Assembly (NCBI GenBank): GCA_964036045.1
Contig: OZ038382.1
Coordinates: forward strand, 84,605,918 to 84,669,917
Source: Eutreptiella sp. 'Long Island Sound 2002'
Lineage: Eukaryota > Euglenozoa > Euglenophyceae > Eutreptiales > Eutreptiaceae
Reading direction: 5' to 3'
Length of the DNA stretch: 64,000 nt
The notes below the pieces were generated by a model. It saw only the letters and a program-made list of their open reading frames with translations. It searched no databases and had not been told where the DNA came from. Every line of letters starts with the position of its first letter. Position 1 is the stretch's first letter. This document shows positions 41,148-52,139 of this stretch, piece after piece. The translations under genes were made by a program, and so were the position numbers.

Positions 41148-41360
41148 GGGTTGCGGGTGTTGGTTATGCCATACCTGTTTTGATCTGAGTTGTCGGCAGA
41201 TATGGAGACAACAAAATGCGTCGGAACAGATGGTTCTGCAAGTGTGGAGCGTGCAGGTGGGCCGGGGGGCGGGCCTTTAGGCTTTTAATGCTTCTCCTTA
41301 CTCTCGTTCGGTGTTTCTTTCTACCTCCCTATTTCCCTTGTCCTTCCGTGGTACCTCATG
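41148..41360 (+). repeat. Inverted copy of 57380-57590
   Basis: Shares, in order, a GGTTGCGGGTGTTGG-like word, ATGCCATACCTGTTTTGAT, a GGCGGGCCTTT-like word, TTCGGTGTTT and CGTGGTACCT with the reverse complement of 57380-57590. It marks the left edge of a ~16-kb block. Confidence 0.65.
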
Positions 41361-42462
41361 GATTGTCCCTCCCACGCCAAGATCAGTAAGCTAAAGCAGC
41401 TGGCCATACCTCTGGCTGCTGAATCCTGGGGAAACCAGGAGGCTGGGCGGCCTCAGCTCCACAATCCCAACCTGTCACATGTCACTCCCCCCCCTGGTGA
41501 ATCCTTGGGAAACCAGTTAGGGCGACTGATGCCTTCATTGCTTTGAGCTCTTGGGAGTTTGAAGCCCATACGAGGTTGTGCAACGGGTGTCGCTGCCATC
41601 GACACTGGGAACGATGAGTAATCTGGTCCCATGGCACTTTCAGAGATCCAGATGGTATATGAGTGTATCTGCAGACTGTATATTGCTTGCCCTAAGGCAT
41701 TTTGTTCCTCACTCTGCCAGTTGACGCCTTATCCTGACAAGGGCATGCATTGGTGCTTCATAGGGAGCGTTTTTACATGCCTATGGATCTATATACCTGT
41801 GTCATTGCCCTGCTCTCCGGGATGTGCGTCATTCTTCGTCAGTTCTCCCTGTTTTTGCGTGCTGCAGCCACTGCACTAACCTGATTTACTTCATATGTGC
41901 GCAACCTCGGGTGTTTTGTACGATTCACATCCCTGAGCATTGCCCTGTACATGTTCACATGCCTGTGTCCAGTCTGGACCACTACTGAAGTACCAATTGT
42001 CCCCGTAAGGGACAATCATCGACATACGGTGGCCACCATGGACTCTTGTAGCATACGCCGACCCGTTTTTGACGTGTACATACCAATGCATATGGTCCTA
42101 CGCGGAAGAGTACATACTTAGCCAATGTAAACTGCATCCTGTTTTGGAAGGGGCGAAATCCAAAAAATGGCAACCTGAAGAACGATTTTTTTCGGACATG
42201 TGGAACACCTATGAATCAGACACCACCAGAACAGGGTTTTGCACGCGATCTGTTGGTCTCTTGAAGGCTTTGTTCGGCGAAATGGAATGTTATTTTGCTT
42301 GATGTGAAGGGTCCGTATTGCGAAAGTTGTTGTTTTCATATTTCAAAATTCCACAGACACATGCTATTTCAAAAGCTGAATTTTGAAAACAAAATCTGAT
42401 TCTGTGTAACACCAGTAGTAACAACATTTGTCCTGCGAAATAAAAGGTTTTTTCTGCCCATC
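41361..42462. other. No recognisable gene
   Basis: Moderate GC falling to AT-rich. Short frames on both strands only (for example plus 42069-42302). I cannot support a gene. Confidence 0.4.
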
Positions 42463-42484
42463 AGTGCACGAGGCCTCGCGCGCT
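42463..42484. repeat. GC palindrome, copy 1
   Basis: Imperfect copy of a palindrome with core GTGCGCGAGGCCTCGCGCAC; here the centre CGAGGCCTCG is exact. Other copies are at 43728, 43912 and 44138. Confidence 0.8.
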
Positions 42485-42686
42485 CAAAGTTGTGGAAACA
42501 ATTGTTGACAGAAGACAGCAAAAACACGACAGGAAAGGCAACACATGCATACACTCAAGAAAAAGCTCTGCAAAACTGTACAAGCCCTTAAGGGCATGTA
42601 AATTATTTCGCCTCGAAGGGGACTGCGGGAGGCCTCACACACACATGACTGCAAAAAGGGAACAAAACAGCTGGGTTAAACTTGAC

Positions 42687-43457
42687 TTACTTCTTCTCTG
42701 GTGCTGCCACCTTGGCCAACCTGGTAGACAGGCCTCTTGCCACAGAACCTCCCCCACTGGCAGAGGCAACAGTACCATGGGATGGCTGAGGACCAGAACG
42801 CGATGGCGGCTTGAACTCTGCACTTGCAACAGTGTTCGATTTCTTCTTGGGCCGGTCCTTAGACGCATGATCGGGGCTTGCATCAACGTGACAGGTGGGT
42901 GCCTGCTTCTGCTTCTGCTTTGTCTCCAGTACTTGATCCAGATCCTCTTCTTCATCCTCCTCGTCGGCGTCCTCATTGTCTGTTCCTTCCGCCTTGTCCG
43001 ATTCCTTTTCTTTTTCTTTTGCCTGCTTCCTGCTACTTGAGGCGGTTCTTTTTTCTGCTGCAGTACCCCGACTTGGCACGACTTCGGCAGTCTTCTTCAT
43101 CTTGGGCAGGGTAGGTGCAGTTTTAGTAGCAGTATACTCACTGTTGTCAACGGGGGCGTCAGCCACAATCTGTTCTCTGGCGGCTTCTGCAGTATGCACC
43201 TTCTGGTGCCCTTTGTGACCCCTGTCGCTATCCGAAAGCCAGAGTGGAATGCCACACAAAGCCCAGTCTTCCTGAGTATCCAAAGTTGCACCTGTAACTC
43301 CCTGCTCCATCTGATTGTCCTCCAAAATGTACCGCATGACGATGGCATGCTGCAGAGCACCTCCAACGGCACTTCTAAGGTCCTTTTGCCTGATTGCTGA
43401 CACAGCCAGAAACGCCACGTGGCAGTAACCAAAAACCGTTTTTCTTGCCGCAATCAC
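42687..43457 (-). CDS. Hypothetical protein with acidic and basic low-complexity tail
   Basis: 256 codons. The first ~90 residues look globular (VFGYCHVAFLAVSAIRQKDL, GGALQHAIVMRYILED, EDWALCGIPLWL). The rest is charged: a Lys/Ser/Arg-rich stretch with KKMKK-like basic patches, a run of Asp/Glu (DADEEDEEEDLDQV), a KDRPKKKSN patch that could be a nuclear localisation signal, and a Ser/Gly-rich end. The true start is probably in an upstream exon (43475-43819). Function unknown; the charged tail suggests a nuclear protein. Confidence 0.5.
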   Translation of the reverse strand: MIAARKTVFGYCHVAFLAVSAIRQKDLRSAVGGALQHAIVMRYILEDNQMEQGVTGATLDTQEDWALCGIPLWLSDSDRGHKGHQKVHTAEAAREQIVADAPVDNSEYTATKTAPTLPKMKKTAEVVPSRGTAAEKRTASSSRKQAKEKEKESDKAEGTDNEDADEEDEEEDLDQVLETKQKQKQAPTCHVDASPDHASKDRPKKKSNTVASAEFKPPSRSGPQPSHGTVASASGGGSVARGLSTRLAKVAAPEKK

Positions 43458-43474
43458 ATGTTCTGTCTTCTTGC

Positions 43475-43819
43475 TTAAACCCAGTTGAGAAAAAAAAACC
43501 CTATCCTTAAAGCAGGGAAGGCTACGGCGCCATTAAAACTGCACACCTCGGCCATTGAGTGGCTGTTGGAAAAACGAAAATCATTCCCCTGTCCTTCATG
43601 ATTATAACGGACATTACGACGAAGGTTACCGATGTATAATCCACAGGCACAAGAGGTACCCTTGAAAGGGAATGTAAATGCCGGCGTAACCTGAACTGCT
43701 TGCGTTTTCATTTCTTCATGTGGTTTGAGTGCGCGAGGTCTCTCGCACTGATTGTTTCTGTTCGACAATGTTGTCCACCGTTTAAGATGTGACCAGCGCT
43801 GCGTCTGCAGACACGTCAA
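43475..43819 (-). CDS. Possible upstream exon of the charged-tail protein
   Basis: Frame containing SCACGLYIGNLRRNVRYNHE and HSMAEVCSFNGAVAFPALRI. It is separated from 42687-43457 by a pyrimidine-rich stretch near 43480-43500, a possible intron end. A copy of the GC palindrome lies in its 5' part (43728-43749), so the left part of the frame may be non-coding. Confidence 0.35.
   Translation of the reverse strand: MTCLQTQRWSHLKRWTTLSNRNNQCERPRALKPHEEMKTQAVQVTPAFTFPFKGTSCACGLYIGNLRRNVRYNHEGQGNDFRFSNSHSMAEVCSFNGAVAFPALRIGFFFLNWV
43728..43749. repeat. GC palindrome, copy 2
   Basis: Arms AGTGCGCGAG and CTCTCGCACT around a GT centre, one mismatch between arms. Confidence 0.8.
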
Positions 43820-43911
43820 CCACGAGAATCAAATGTGTTTGTTAGTGTGGTACTGCACCTGCAGTCTTACCAGTCATAGTCCCTCCAGAAAGGATTGCAT
43901 TACTTGATCGG

Positions 43912-43933
43912 CCTGCGCCAGGCCTCGCGCACT
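43912..43933. repeat. GC palindrome, copy 3
   Basis: The right arm GCCTCGCGCACT matches the consensus; the left arm is degenerate (CCTGCGCCAG). Confidence 0.7.
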
Positions 43934-44088
43934 CAGGACACCCAATTTTGTATTTTTTTTACACTGTAGCGTACACGTGTTGTACCGAACATGGGAAGTC
44001 TACCTTTCATCTACTTTCAATGGTCCTTCGTCAATACAATGTGTGTTTTAATAACGTGTGAAAGCTGTGTACGTCCATATACCTCCAG

Positions 44089-44376
44089 TCATTGCTGTTT
44101 GTATGGCTCCATATCAAACTCTAATTCAAATATTTCGAGTGCACGAGGCTTCGCGCACTCAGAGCACCATAAAACATAAAACACTGCCCATTTTGGAACA
44201 CTGCGTTGCATAATGCCTAAAAAAAAGTTTATTTCACATTGCTCAAAAACACCATCATCAAATATCCAAAACAATAGTTCTTTTGCTGTGTTGTGAACCG
44301 GTAATTTTCCGCGCCTTTGATGCTTGAAACAGGGTGCAGTTGGCGTGGGCTTAGATATAAGTTCAGATTGTGACAT
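44089..44376 (-). CDS. Possible small exon
   Basis: 95-codon frame with KELLFWIFDDGVFEQCEINF and VPKWAVFYVLW. It overlaps a GC palindrome copy (44138-44159), which would encode CAKPRALE if translated. Low confidence that it is expressed. Confidence 0.2.
   Translation of the reverse strand: MSQSELISKPTPTAPCFKHQRRGKLPVHNTAKELLFWIFDDGVFEQCEINFFLGIMQRSVPKWAVFYVLWCSECAKPRALEIFELEFDMEPYKQQ
44138..44159. repeat. GC palindrome, copy 4
   Basis: AGTGCACGAGG followed by CTTCGCGCACT; two mismatches between arms. Confidence 0.8.
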
Positions 44377-44399
44377 GCTGGTGGGAGTGAATGCACGTG

Positions 44400-46570
44400 A
44401 TACCGTATGGCACCGTGACTGTGAATGTTGCTGAGATCCTGAAGGCGCAAGGCTGAAAGCCCAGTTACCTGAACTGAACTCCCAGTGATCTGCTGCTGTC
44501 AGCCCTGTTGTGGACCTGCCGACATGCGTGGGCAGTTGAGTGGTGACCTCCGCTGTCGTGACTTCCGTCAGTCAGCCTGGGAAACTGTTGGTTTGAGGAG
44601 CCGACGCCTCCGCCCAAACTGCATGGGGTCTCCTCCATGCATGGCCTTTGTGATGATGGGGCGAGGAAGAAGGAGGCCTTCATGCAGGATCCCTTACAGA
44701 GGAGCACGTGCGGCGTTACCACTCAGCACTCCCGTAATGGATATGGACATGTTGCACACTTGGTAAGACCCGTTGGGACTCTACCCCAGTCTACCGCCTT
44801 AGGGAGCCTCGAATTCCTGGTGGATCTCTGTGGTCGGTCTCGCCCCGTTAGACCAGCTTGGCGGACGCGTGACGCCTATGTTGGACGTGTATGCCACTGC
44901 CATTGCAGTGGTGACCATCGCAGCCGGCATCCGGTGCGCCTGGTATTGGTTAACGGGTCCCTTGCAATGCCGAACAATCACCCCCAAGAGCCCGCACTTG
45001 ATACTTGGTACAATACCAACTTATACTATGATTTACATGCCTTTACCGAAATTGACCAAGGATGTGGAGGGTTACTGTATCATTTTCTGGCAATTCCTGT
45101 GTTATGTCAACATGCTGACCCAAGACTATGCCTGAGGTGTGTGGAGACACCCCCCCCAGAGGCTGTCCTCGGTACCTGCTGCCATGCTTGGGTGTGACCG
45201 AACCCCGCCATGGCTTGCTCTAAGGAGGGGGTTGAAGCAGTACCCAGGACCCCATGGCCCATATGGTGAATATGTAACCTTTCCTGTCTCATCCAGAGGT
45301 TCCCCGTCTCACATGCAGGGTAATTTGTTCTGCAGTGCTTACGGAACCCGGATGGGACAGATGTTGTCCCTGACCTTCCCAACCAGAGAAACGCATTGAA
45401 AATTTCAACGATTTCATTTTGATCATCCAATCATGTGGCAAATTGAAGAGAATCGATTATTCTGACCCATTTCCTGATCGCGGTGAAATTGCTGCTCTTT
45501 GTTGCCTGCGCCGACTCTGTTTGGCGACTTTTGTTTGGGTTTTTTCTCCTGTACCTTTGAGTCTGGAAAGGAAATTAAGGGCTGGATCTGTAGGGGCTTT
45601 CATTTACTCTCATCTGGTGTACTCACCAAAACCTTTCAGCGTTGCTTCCGGGAGAAAGTCAACACGCAATTTTTTTTGTCAATTGACCAAACTCATGGTT
45701 ACCAAAGACGACCAGTATGTTGGGAACTCTACATCTCCCCCCTTAGCCTTCTTTTTTTTAAGAGGTCACAAATTTATGAGCGCGAGTTCTGGAGTTCGGA
45801 ACACTAGAGATACGATATTCTACAGCTGCCCAAAGTACAGGGCCACATGGAGGGACCGAAGGTGCCATAGAGTTACCTCAAGGTCCTGCAGTAGCTTATT
45901 GGGTTTGGAGGTCGTATAGTATGTCGAGGTGTAGATCATATATAGAAAGGGTAGGTGATGGAGTGAAAATAGGTTGCATGGCTTTCATTGGACAACTGGG
46001 ACACCAGGGTGCCCAGGATTTCCTGTATAAGCAGGAAATTGCTATTAGTTGAGTTTGCCAAAATGATATGAATCAGGAAAAGATAGTGATTGTTGACCTT
46101 TGTAATATTAGAAGACTGAGTATAAAAACATAAAAACATCATAAAATGGGGTCAAAAACTACCTTTGTCATCCCCTGCATAACCCTCCTTTTGAAATCGG
46201 ACTGCAGATTCACCCCTAGGCGAAAATCGGCAATTGGTGTGTAAATAAAAGCGCAGAGTGCACGATAAACAGGTATGAAATGAAGCTGAAATCATTATAC
46301 ATCCAGTTCGCAGTTGCAAAGCGCAACGCAAAGTGTGCTGAGGTAGTTCTGTAGACTCAAGGCAGTCCATGTAGAAACAAATGCAATTATCTAGTTCAAA
46401 ATGTTCCAAATTACCAGACTGAGTGCAGCATTGGTCCAATGCCGCTTTGGGCCTTTACATTCATGAGGCAGCAGAATAACATGCATATATGAGCTCCTTG
46501 AGTTTATAAATGAAAGAAAACGAAGACAACTTAAGCTGAGACAAATAGAGGAGCAGGCACTGTAAAGTCA
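44400..46570. other. No recognisable gene
   Basis: Frames on the plus strand at 44637-45197 and 44830-45135 (with a hydrophobic AIAVVTIAAGI stretch) are not supported by motifs or repeats. 45400-46570 is AT-rich and has only short frames. Confidence 0.4.
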
Positions 46571-47448
46571 TTACCTCTTAATGACTATTCTTCTTGCAGG
46601 ACAATCAGACTGTATCCGTTGCTGATGTGTTTCTGTGGTATGTTGATTCTTCTCGGACAAACTCGGTGGCTTCAAAGTACACACTTCGGTATTTTGGTTG
46701 TATCTAACTTTCGTTGTGAAGGGATTCCTTGCAGCATTGGTATATCTCCTGACTGTTGTCCATTCTGTTGACTGGCCGTGGGTCCCGGTCGTGGTTATAC
46801 CTTCCAGCCCATGGTTTTGCATTCTAAAGGACGTGCGTGCTCGTTGGGCTTCGTTGACGATCAGCTTTCGTGCATCTGGTTCGGCAATTTCTTGTAATCG
46901 CAGGATCTGCGTTGTGACGACGAAGGAGTCAGAAAAGAAGAATGGGCCAAATTGTCTTGCCACTGCTTGACCACGTGCCGGCTCCGTCTTTCAGGTTTTT
47001 CAATTTGTAGCCGTAAGGATGCTTGGGGCCAACGTTTTTCTCTGTGTCGCCGTGCAGCTTCTTTTTCGAACTCATCAAGAAGTTGTTTGTAGTCAGCGTC
47101 TGCTCTTTTCATAACAATGCTCCTTCCAAACTGTTTTTGTTCGTTGAGCAATATAATTGACTGCCTGTTGAACATTTTGTCTTCATCACGCTTTGGAGCT
47201 GCTTTGTTTGTGTTTGTAGAATGAGTTTTGGGCGTGATTGGTACTTCCGGCGACTTTTCTCTATTGAGTCCCTGTGATGAAATGCAGTGTATACCTTCCT
47301 GCGGCGATTGGTTTTCTTGTGCTGTTTGCCTGACATGTATCGCAGCGGACCGTTCTTTTGAGTCGATTGTATTGTTGAAGCCGACATTACATGTTCTTTT
47401 TGAAGACCTTCTTATCTGTGTGAGATATCCTGCATTTGGTGGTGTTGC
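46571..47448 (-). CDS. Hypothetical protein, charged, frame-broken or spliced
   Basis: A frame open from about 47448 to 46861 (starting after an acceptor-like CTTTAG) encodes a polar stretch, then YKQLLDEFEKEAARRHREK and HVVKQWQDNLAHSS. At about 46960 a second frame takes over (RQFGPFFFSDSFVVTTQILR, PDARKLIVNEAQRARTSFRM) down to 46571. The two look like parts of one protein joined by a small frameshift or an intron. No domain recognised. Confidence 0.45.
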
Positions 47449-47459
47449 CTAAAGGCTCT

Positions 47460-47868
47460 CAGCTTTTGACGGACTTCTGTGATGAGAGGAACAGTGTCCA
47501 TACCAACAATTCGTCCCAAAAAGACAGCTTGCCGCGTAACAACATGGCGTTCTTTGTAGCCTTAGGCGGTGTTGAATCTACAAGCATTCTAGGACACGAA
47601 CAGGTGGTATAATGATTTCAAACTTCCAGGACTCGGTTGATTTTGCATTGTTGAGCGCCATTTCAAATCGTCCGTATGTATGTTCGCCTTCTGCTGGGTG
47701 AAATCCCGTAAACTGCCCAGCAGAAATTGACTGCACCTTATTTAACGAAATAGTTTTTTTTGCGTACAAATCAGTCATCCTTGAATCAAAGTCCAATGTC
47801 CAGCATTGATAGATCCAAATCCGGGTTTTGTGCGCGCAGGCCACAAACCCTCTTTGCCTTCCTTTCAT
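47460..47868 (-). CDS. Hypothetical protein, upstream segment
   Basis: 47868-47578 encodes GFVACAHKTRIWIYQCWTL, SLNKVQSISAGQFTGFHPAE and SWKFEIIIPPVRVLECL, with a beta-rich look. A following frame (about 47545-47405) reads RHVVTRQAVFLGRIVGMDTV and PLITEVRQKLRAFRQHHQ. Probably the 5' part of the gene at 46571-47448. Unknown family. Confidence 0.4.
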
Positions 47869-50800
47869 GCAGCTTTCACATGGGCTTATCGCTTCCTTTG
47901 GAGAAGAGGCTTACAAGGGTCTTTTTTGCCATTCAAGGGTGTCAAAAAACCAAGTTTCCATCGTGCGCAAATGCCAACTTTGTGTACCTGTGACCATGCC
48001 AGTAAACAACCTAACAGAATATCCACAAGATCAGAAGCCCGAGGCGATTTTAGATTTTTAACCTAACTCAACGTTGGCTCCACGCGATTCAATGTGTCCC
48101 AAAACATGGTTGCTTGAAACGTCAAGTTTTTCCCGAAAATCTAGCCCAAAATTGCCCTGGCGCCAAAGCTCGTGCTTGCAGCCAACGGCGAGCTGAGCCT
48201 TAAGAAAACGCAATATGCACCGTAGAGACCAGGAATAACATCCTGTATAGCTTTTTTGGACTTTTCCAAGCTTGTCCCGCATTTTATATAATATTGCCTT
48301 GTGAGCACGCGTGCCATTTCTTCAATTTGCACAAGTGGCCATGTGCATGCACAATTGTCTTGGGAACCAAGGGACAAGTGGACCCATAGTACGGATGTTT
48401 GTGAACACTTACTATGGGTTCTTGAATTTAGCTATATGCCATTTTCGAACATTGGCGCCGCGTTGGTATATATGTTCCAATATTGGCATTTTGACAATTT
48501 TTCTCATATCTTGTGTGGTCCCATAGTCGAAGTGCTAAAAATACATTCCTAATCATTTGACCTCAAAACGTTATTGCTAAGGGGACTTCAGGCTTCGGGT
48601 TGCTTCCATGCATAACCCCAAAGCCCATCTCTCTTGGGAACTGGAGATACCATCTTTGGGAGGACCACCTTTGGGACGACGTTTCCTCTTTCTGACCAAA
48701 GTGGTCCTCAACTCCTTCTCCCCCTAATTCCACGCCCGGTGTTTTGTGCGCCCGTTCTCCAATGATAAGGACTATTTGGAAAGAGTACAAGAACTCTCCT
48801 GAAACAGGCTATGTCCCCATATATCCTTGCTTTGGGATCCGAGGTCCATGGGTGACCCAATTTGTGGTATGTTGCTGCTTGCCCTTTGTTCTGTGCCATT
48901 TTTCCGCTAAGGGGAAAAAAAGCGAGAGGCAACCTCTAGGGATGGTATGGGAGCTATATCGGGATTCAAGCCGATGTGTCTATAGCATCTTTGCTTATGT
49001 TGTTGCTGGCCATGGTCATGGAGATATGGTATTGTGAGTCTAGACTATTTCGGCGAAGGTTCGCTATTTTTGCCATTTTAGGCCATATTGGGAAAAACAT
49101 ACCTCCATTGCGCAAGGGACCTAGCGGAAAAGGAAGTGGGAGTCTTGTACCAGATGACCAAATGTCGATTGCCCCAGGTTTACGTATTTGCTTCTACAGC
49201 ATGGTCCGACATATGCAACATACGGCGATCGCCATGTCGCCCAATTTTGCATGTCTTGCTCTTTTGTGCGCCATTGTGTGACCATTCCCTCAGGGAACAG
49301 CAGCATGCCAACGTGACAACAAGCCGGAGCCAAATACCCGGGATCAAGAGGGGGTGTCAAGGCTGGTGTAGTGAGGCTTGGCTCGACAAGATAGCAAGAA
49401 AGTCCTACCCTGGTCGGTCACCCAAGACAGCCAATTATGCCAATTTCAGCGTCCTGATCCCGGTTGGCGACCCCGTGGCTCCAGGACGCCGAGGAACCTG
49501 AGGGAACCAGATTGCATTGGGGCTTTGGGAAGTTTGTACTCGAAGGCTATAGGGTTAGTTGCTTCGCGCCTGCACTGGTACGGCCCAAGCAAGGGGTCAA
49601 TGGTGGACCTTTTTGAGCCAGAATCAGGTTGGGCTGAAACAGCGCATTTTGAGCCCCCAAAAGCTCCTTTGCAAAAGTGGCAGGGCTATATCTCGGGCTC
49701 AGATGAGAGTTCGGACGAGCCATGATGGGACCATAAGTAGCAATCATAGATGGGCTCTGAAGCCAATTTGGCTCCTGGTAACTTGTCCGTGGCTCGTCGC
49801 TATGCTCGTTCCTTGGCAGGGTTCCAGGGTAATTTTCCGCAGATCTGTGGGTTGTGTTTGAGCCCCCGTTTCTGCCTGCCACTGGGGAGGTACGACCTGG
49901 AGTGGGGGCATGGCTTGGAACTGAGTATCTCTTGCCCTGAGGCCCTCTTACCCCAGTCAGTGGCCCCATCCACCTCATGTATACATACCCTGATGTGTTT
50001 GTGTACATACCTTTGCCTTGATGCAGAGTGGCAACGATCCTAGAACACTTTGTTCTTTGAGGATGTCCTGAAAGCGCAGCGCTTTGCGTGCCTGCTTGCT
50101 TGCGTGTCCGGCGCAGCCTGACCCGTGGACAGGCCGCCCACGGTAATGTGTCAGCATTCCCCGCACGCCCTCGCCCATCCTTGCTTCGGTCAGCCGCCGC
50201 GAGGCAAGGGGGCAGAAGCCGAAGCGCAAACCACAATGGGGACGCCCGCGCAGGAACCAGTCATGCAGGGACGCCCACCCGACCCCCCCTCCGCCCCTGG
50301 TCGACACCCATCCCGCCGAGGGGGCAGGCCTGCTCAACGCGGGGCTTGTTCTTCTGGCACTCTATGCTTGTTGTTGGAGCAGCGCCTGGGTGTCGCCTCG
50401 TGGAGATACTCTGGGGAGCAGCGCCACCTGGGGGCAATTGATATCCGGCGGGTATACTCTACATGAGGCTGGGGCCGCCTTAGGGTGCCGTCCCCTGGGG
50501 GCATTGCCACAGACAGGGCCACATTGGTCTGCTGATGAAGGGCCCCTGTTCGAGGTAGGGTATATATATGGCCAGGGGCTCCTTGGCGGCCCGGACTTAG
50601 TAAGCGGTGACGTGCGACAGGCACCCTTGTTCGGTCGCTCAAAGCTCCGGGCTGCAGGGGCCAGGAGCCGGGGTAGGCCGTGGTAGGGGCCGGATTGGTG
50701 TGTACCCTATAAACTGGAAGGTGCACACCACTGATTCTGTGGTTCAAGTGGTGGTGGAACCAGTTTTACCTGATTTCTGAGCAACAAAGCGCACTCAAAC

Positions 50801-50952
50801 CAGGTGAGGCACCAGTCAAACCAGTTGAACCAAAGACGAGCTCTGGCCGCGGCAGGGCCGCTGTGGTGCGCTCCGGCGATAGCTAATTAAATTTGGTTTT
50901 ACTGAATAGGGTTATAGCAATATAACATCTGTTAACGGTTCTTTGAACCACA
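47869..50952. other. No recognisable gene
   Basis: Mixed-composition DNA with short frames on both strands. 50090-50700 is GC-rich. An inverted pair GGTGTGTACC / GGTGCACACC lies near 50695-50735. Nothing can be assigned. Confidence 0.4.
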
Positions 50953-51171
50953 ATGTTGAGTACCAATGATGTTGCAAGGCTTCTTCTGGCAAGGTATCGG
51001 GGATTAATGCAGCCTGGTGCCAATTTCCCACTAGTGGAACCTATTCACAAGCAATCAACATGGAATGACTTTGTGGGACCCTATTTCCACCCGAGTAAGC
51101 TCATTGCAGCGTGTCGTCAAACAACGTTGCGAGGGCCAAGCAAAAGTGTTCAGATGGCAAGAAGCTGTTAG
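50953..51171 (+). CDS. Possible short exon, unknown
   Basis: 72 codons starting MLSTNDVARLLLARYRGLMQ, with coding-like character and no stops, but neither a motif nor neighbouring exons. It lies in an AT-rich region. Low confidence. Confidence 0.2.
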   Translation: MLSTNDVARLLLARYRGLMQPGANFPLVEPIHKQSTWNDFVGPYFHPSKLIAACRQTTLRGPSKSVQMARSC

Positions 51172-52139
51172 GCTTGCTCTCTACCTCAACATTCCAAAGA
51201 GAAAGTATGGCCAGTGTTGCGATTGCTGTATCTGAGTTCGACCGACATCCCTTGAGCAGTTGAACACGTTGTGTAGAGCCATGTCAAGTATTCACGCTAT
51301 GGCCCTTTTTACCGTTCAGTTTTCCCCAGGTCTGCAAAGGTGGTGTCATATGATGCTCAAATATGGTGCTTACATGCGATGCACACTTTAAAAAACCACA
51401 TTTTTCCAACTTGGTAGCCGAGTCCGTACATGATGCGGACCGCAAGGTGGTACCGATTACAGCCTTTGTGCAGCCACCAAGTGCAACCCCAGTTTTGTGC
51501 AGCACCCCAACACATATAGCCAAGGGTAATGTTCCCCGGCATCACATGGACGGCCATTGCAAAAGTACATGGGGACGGCCGCCGCCCCATGACCTTGCAG
51601 GTCCATCTTGGCGATGACTCCGCACTTAGTGCGCAGTTGTGTGTTGTGTACTTTGAGGAAGGAAATGTTTCACGGCGGGGCTCACGGATGCTCTCGGGCC
51701 AACAAGAGAATCAACTGTGTTGTATGGAAGGGGTCGTGTAGTGGGTCACGTTGCAGATCTGCGCCATGCCATCATATTTGATGGGTAGCGCCCGCACTAT
51801 CAACTGCCATGGCGGGGAAGATCATATGTGATTGGGATGTATTCGAATGTGGCATGGGACAAAGTGCCCGCCGTCTAGGAACGCCGTATGCATGCATTGA
51901 ATTTTCCGCTGTGTACACATTTCCTTCATGTACTGCCCATTTTGGTTGTGTTTTGCCCTTCCTGCATGCTACACTCCACAATGCGCACGCAGTGGTACAA
52001 ACGCGCTTCAACCGGTTCAACCGCGTGATTTTGGACGGTTTAACCTTGTTGAACCGATGGTAACGAGCGCTGACAAAATGATGCATTTGCGCCGCAAGAA
52101 ACATAATTGTCCCAGGGATTGTGTTCTCCAATCACTTTG
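51172..52139. other. No recognisable gene
   Basis: Short frames only. Near 52010-52055 there are GGTTCAACC/GGTTTAACC-type words; similar words occur at 50740-50830. Confidence 0.4.

Noticed and set aside
41540-41640. tRNA-derived SINE with a B-box-like GAGTTTGAAGCCC
   Set aside because: The B box is poor, no matching A box at proper spacing was found, and no tail or flanking duplication.
44637-45197. Plus-strand 186-codon gene
   Set aside because: No recognisable domain; overlapping frames are equally open, with no supporting context.
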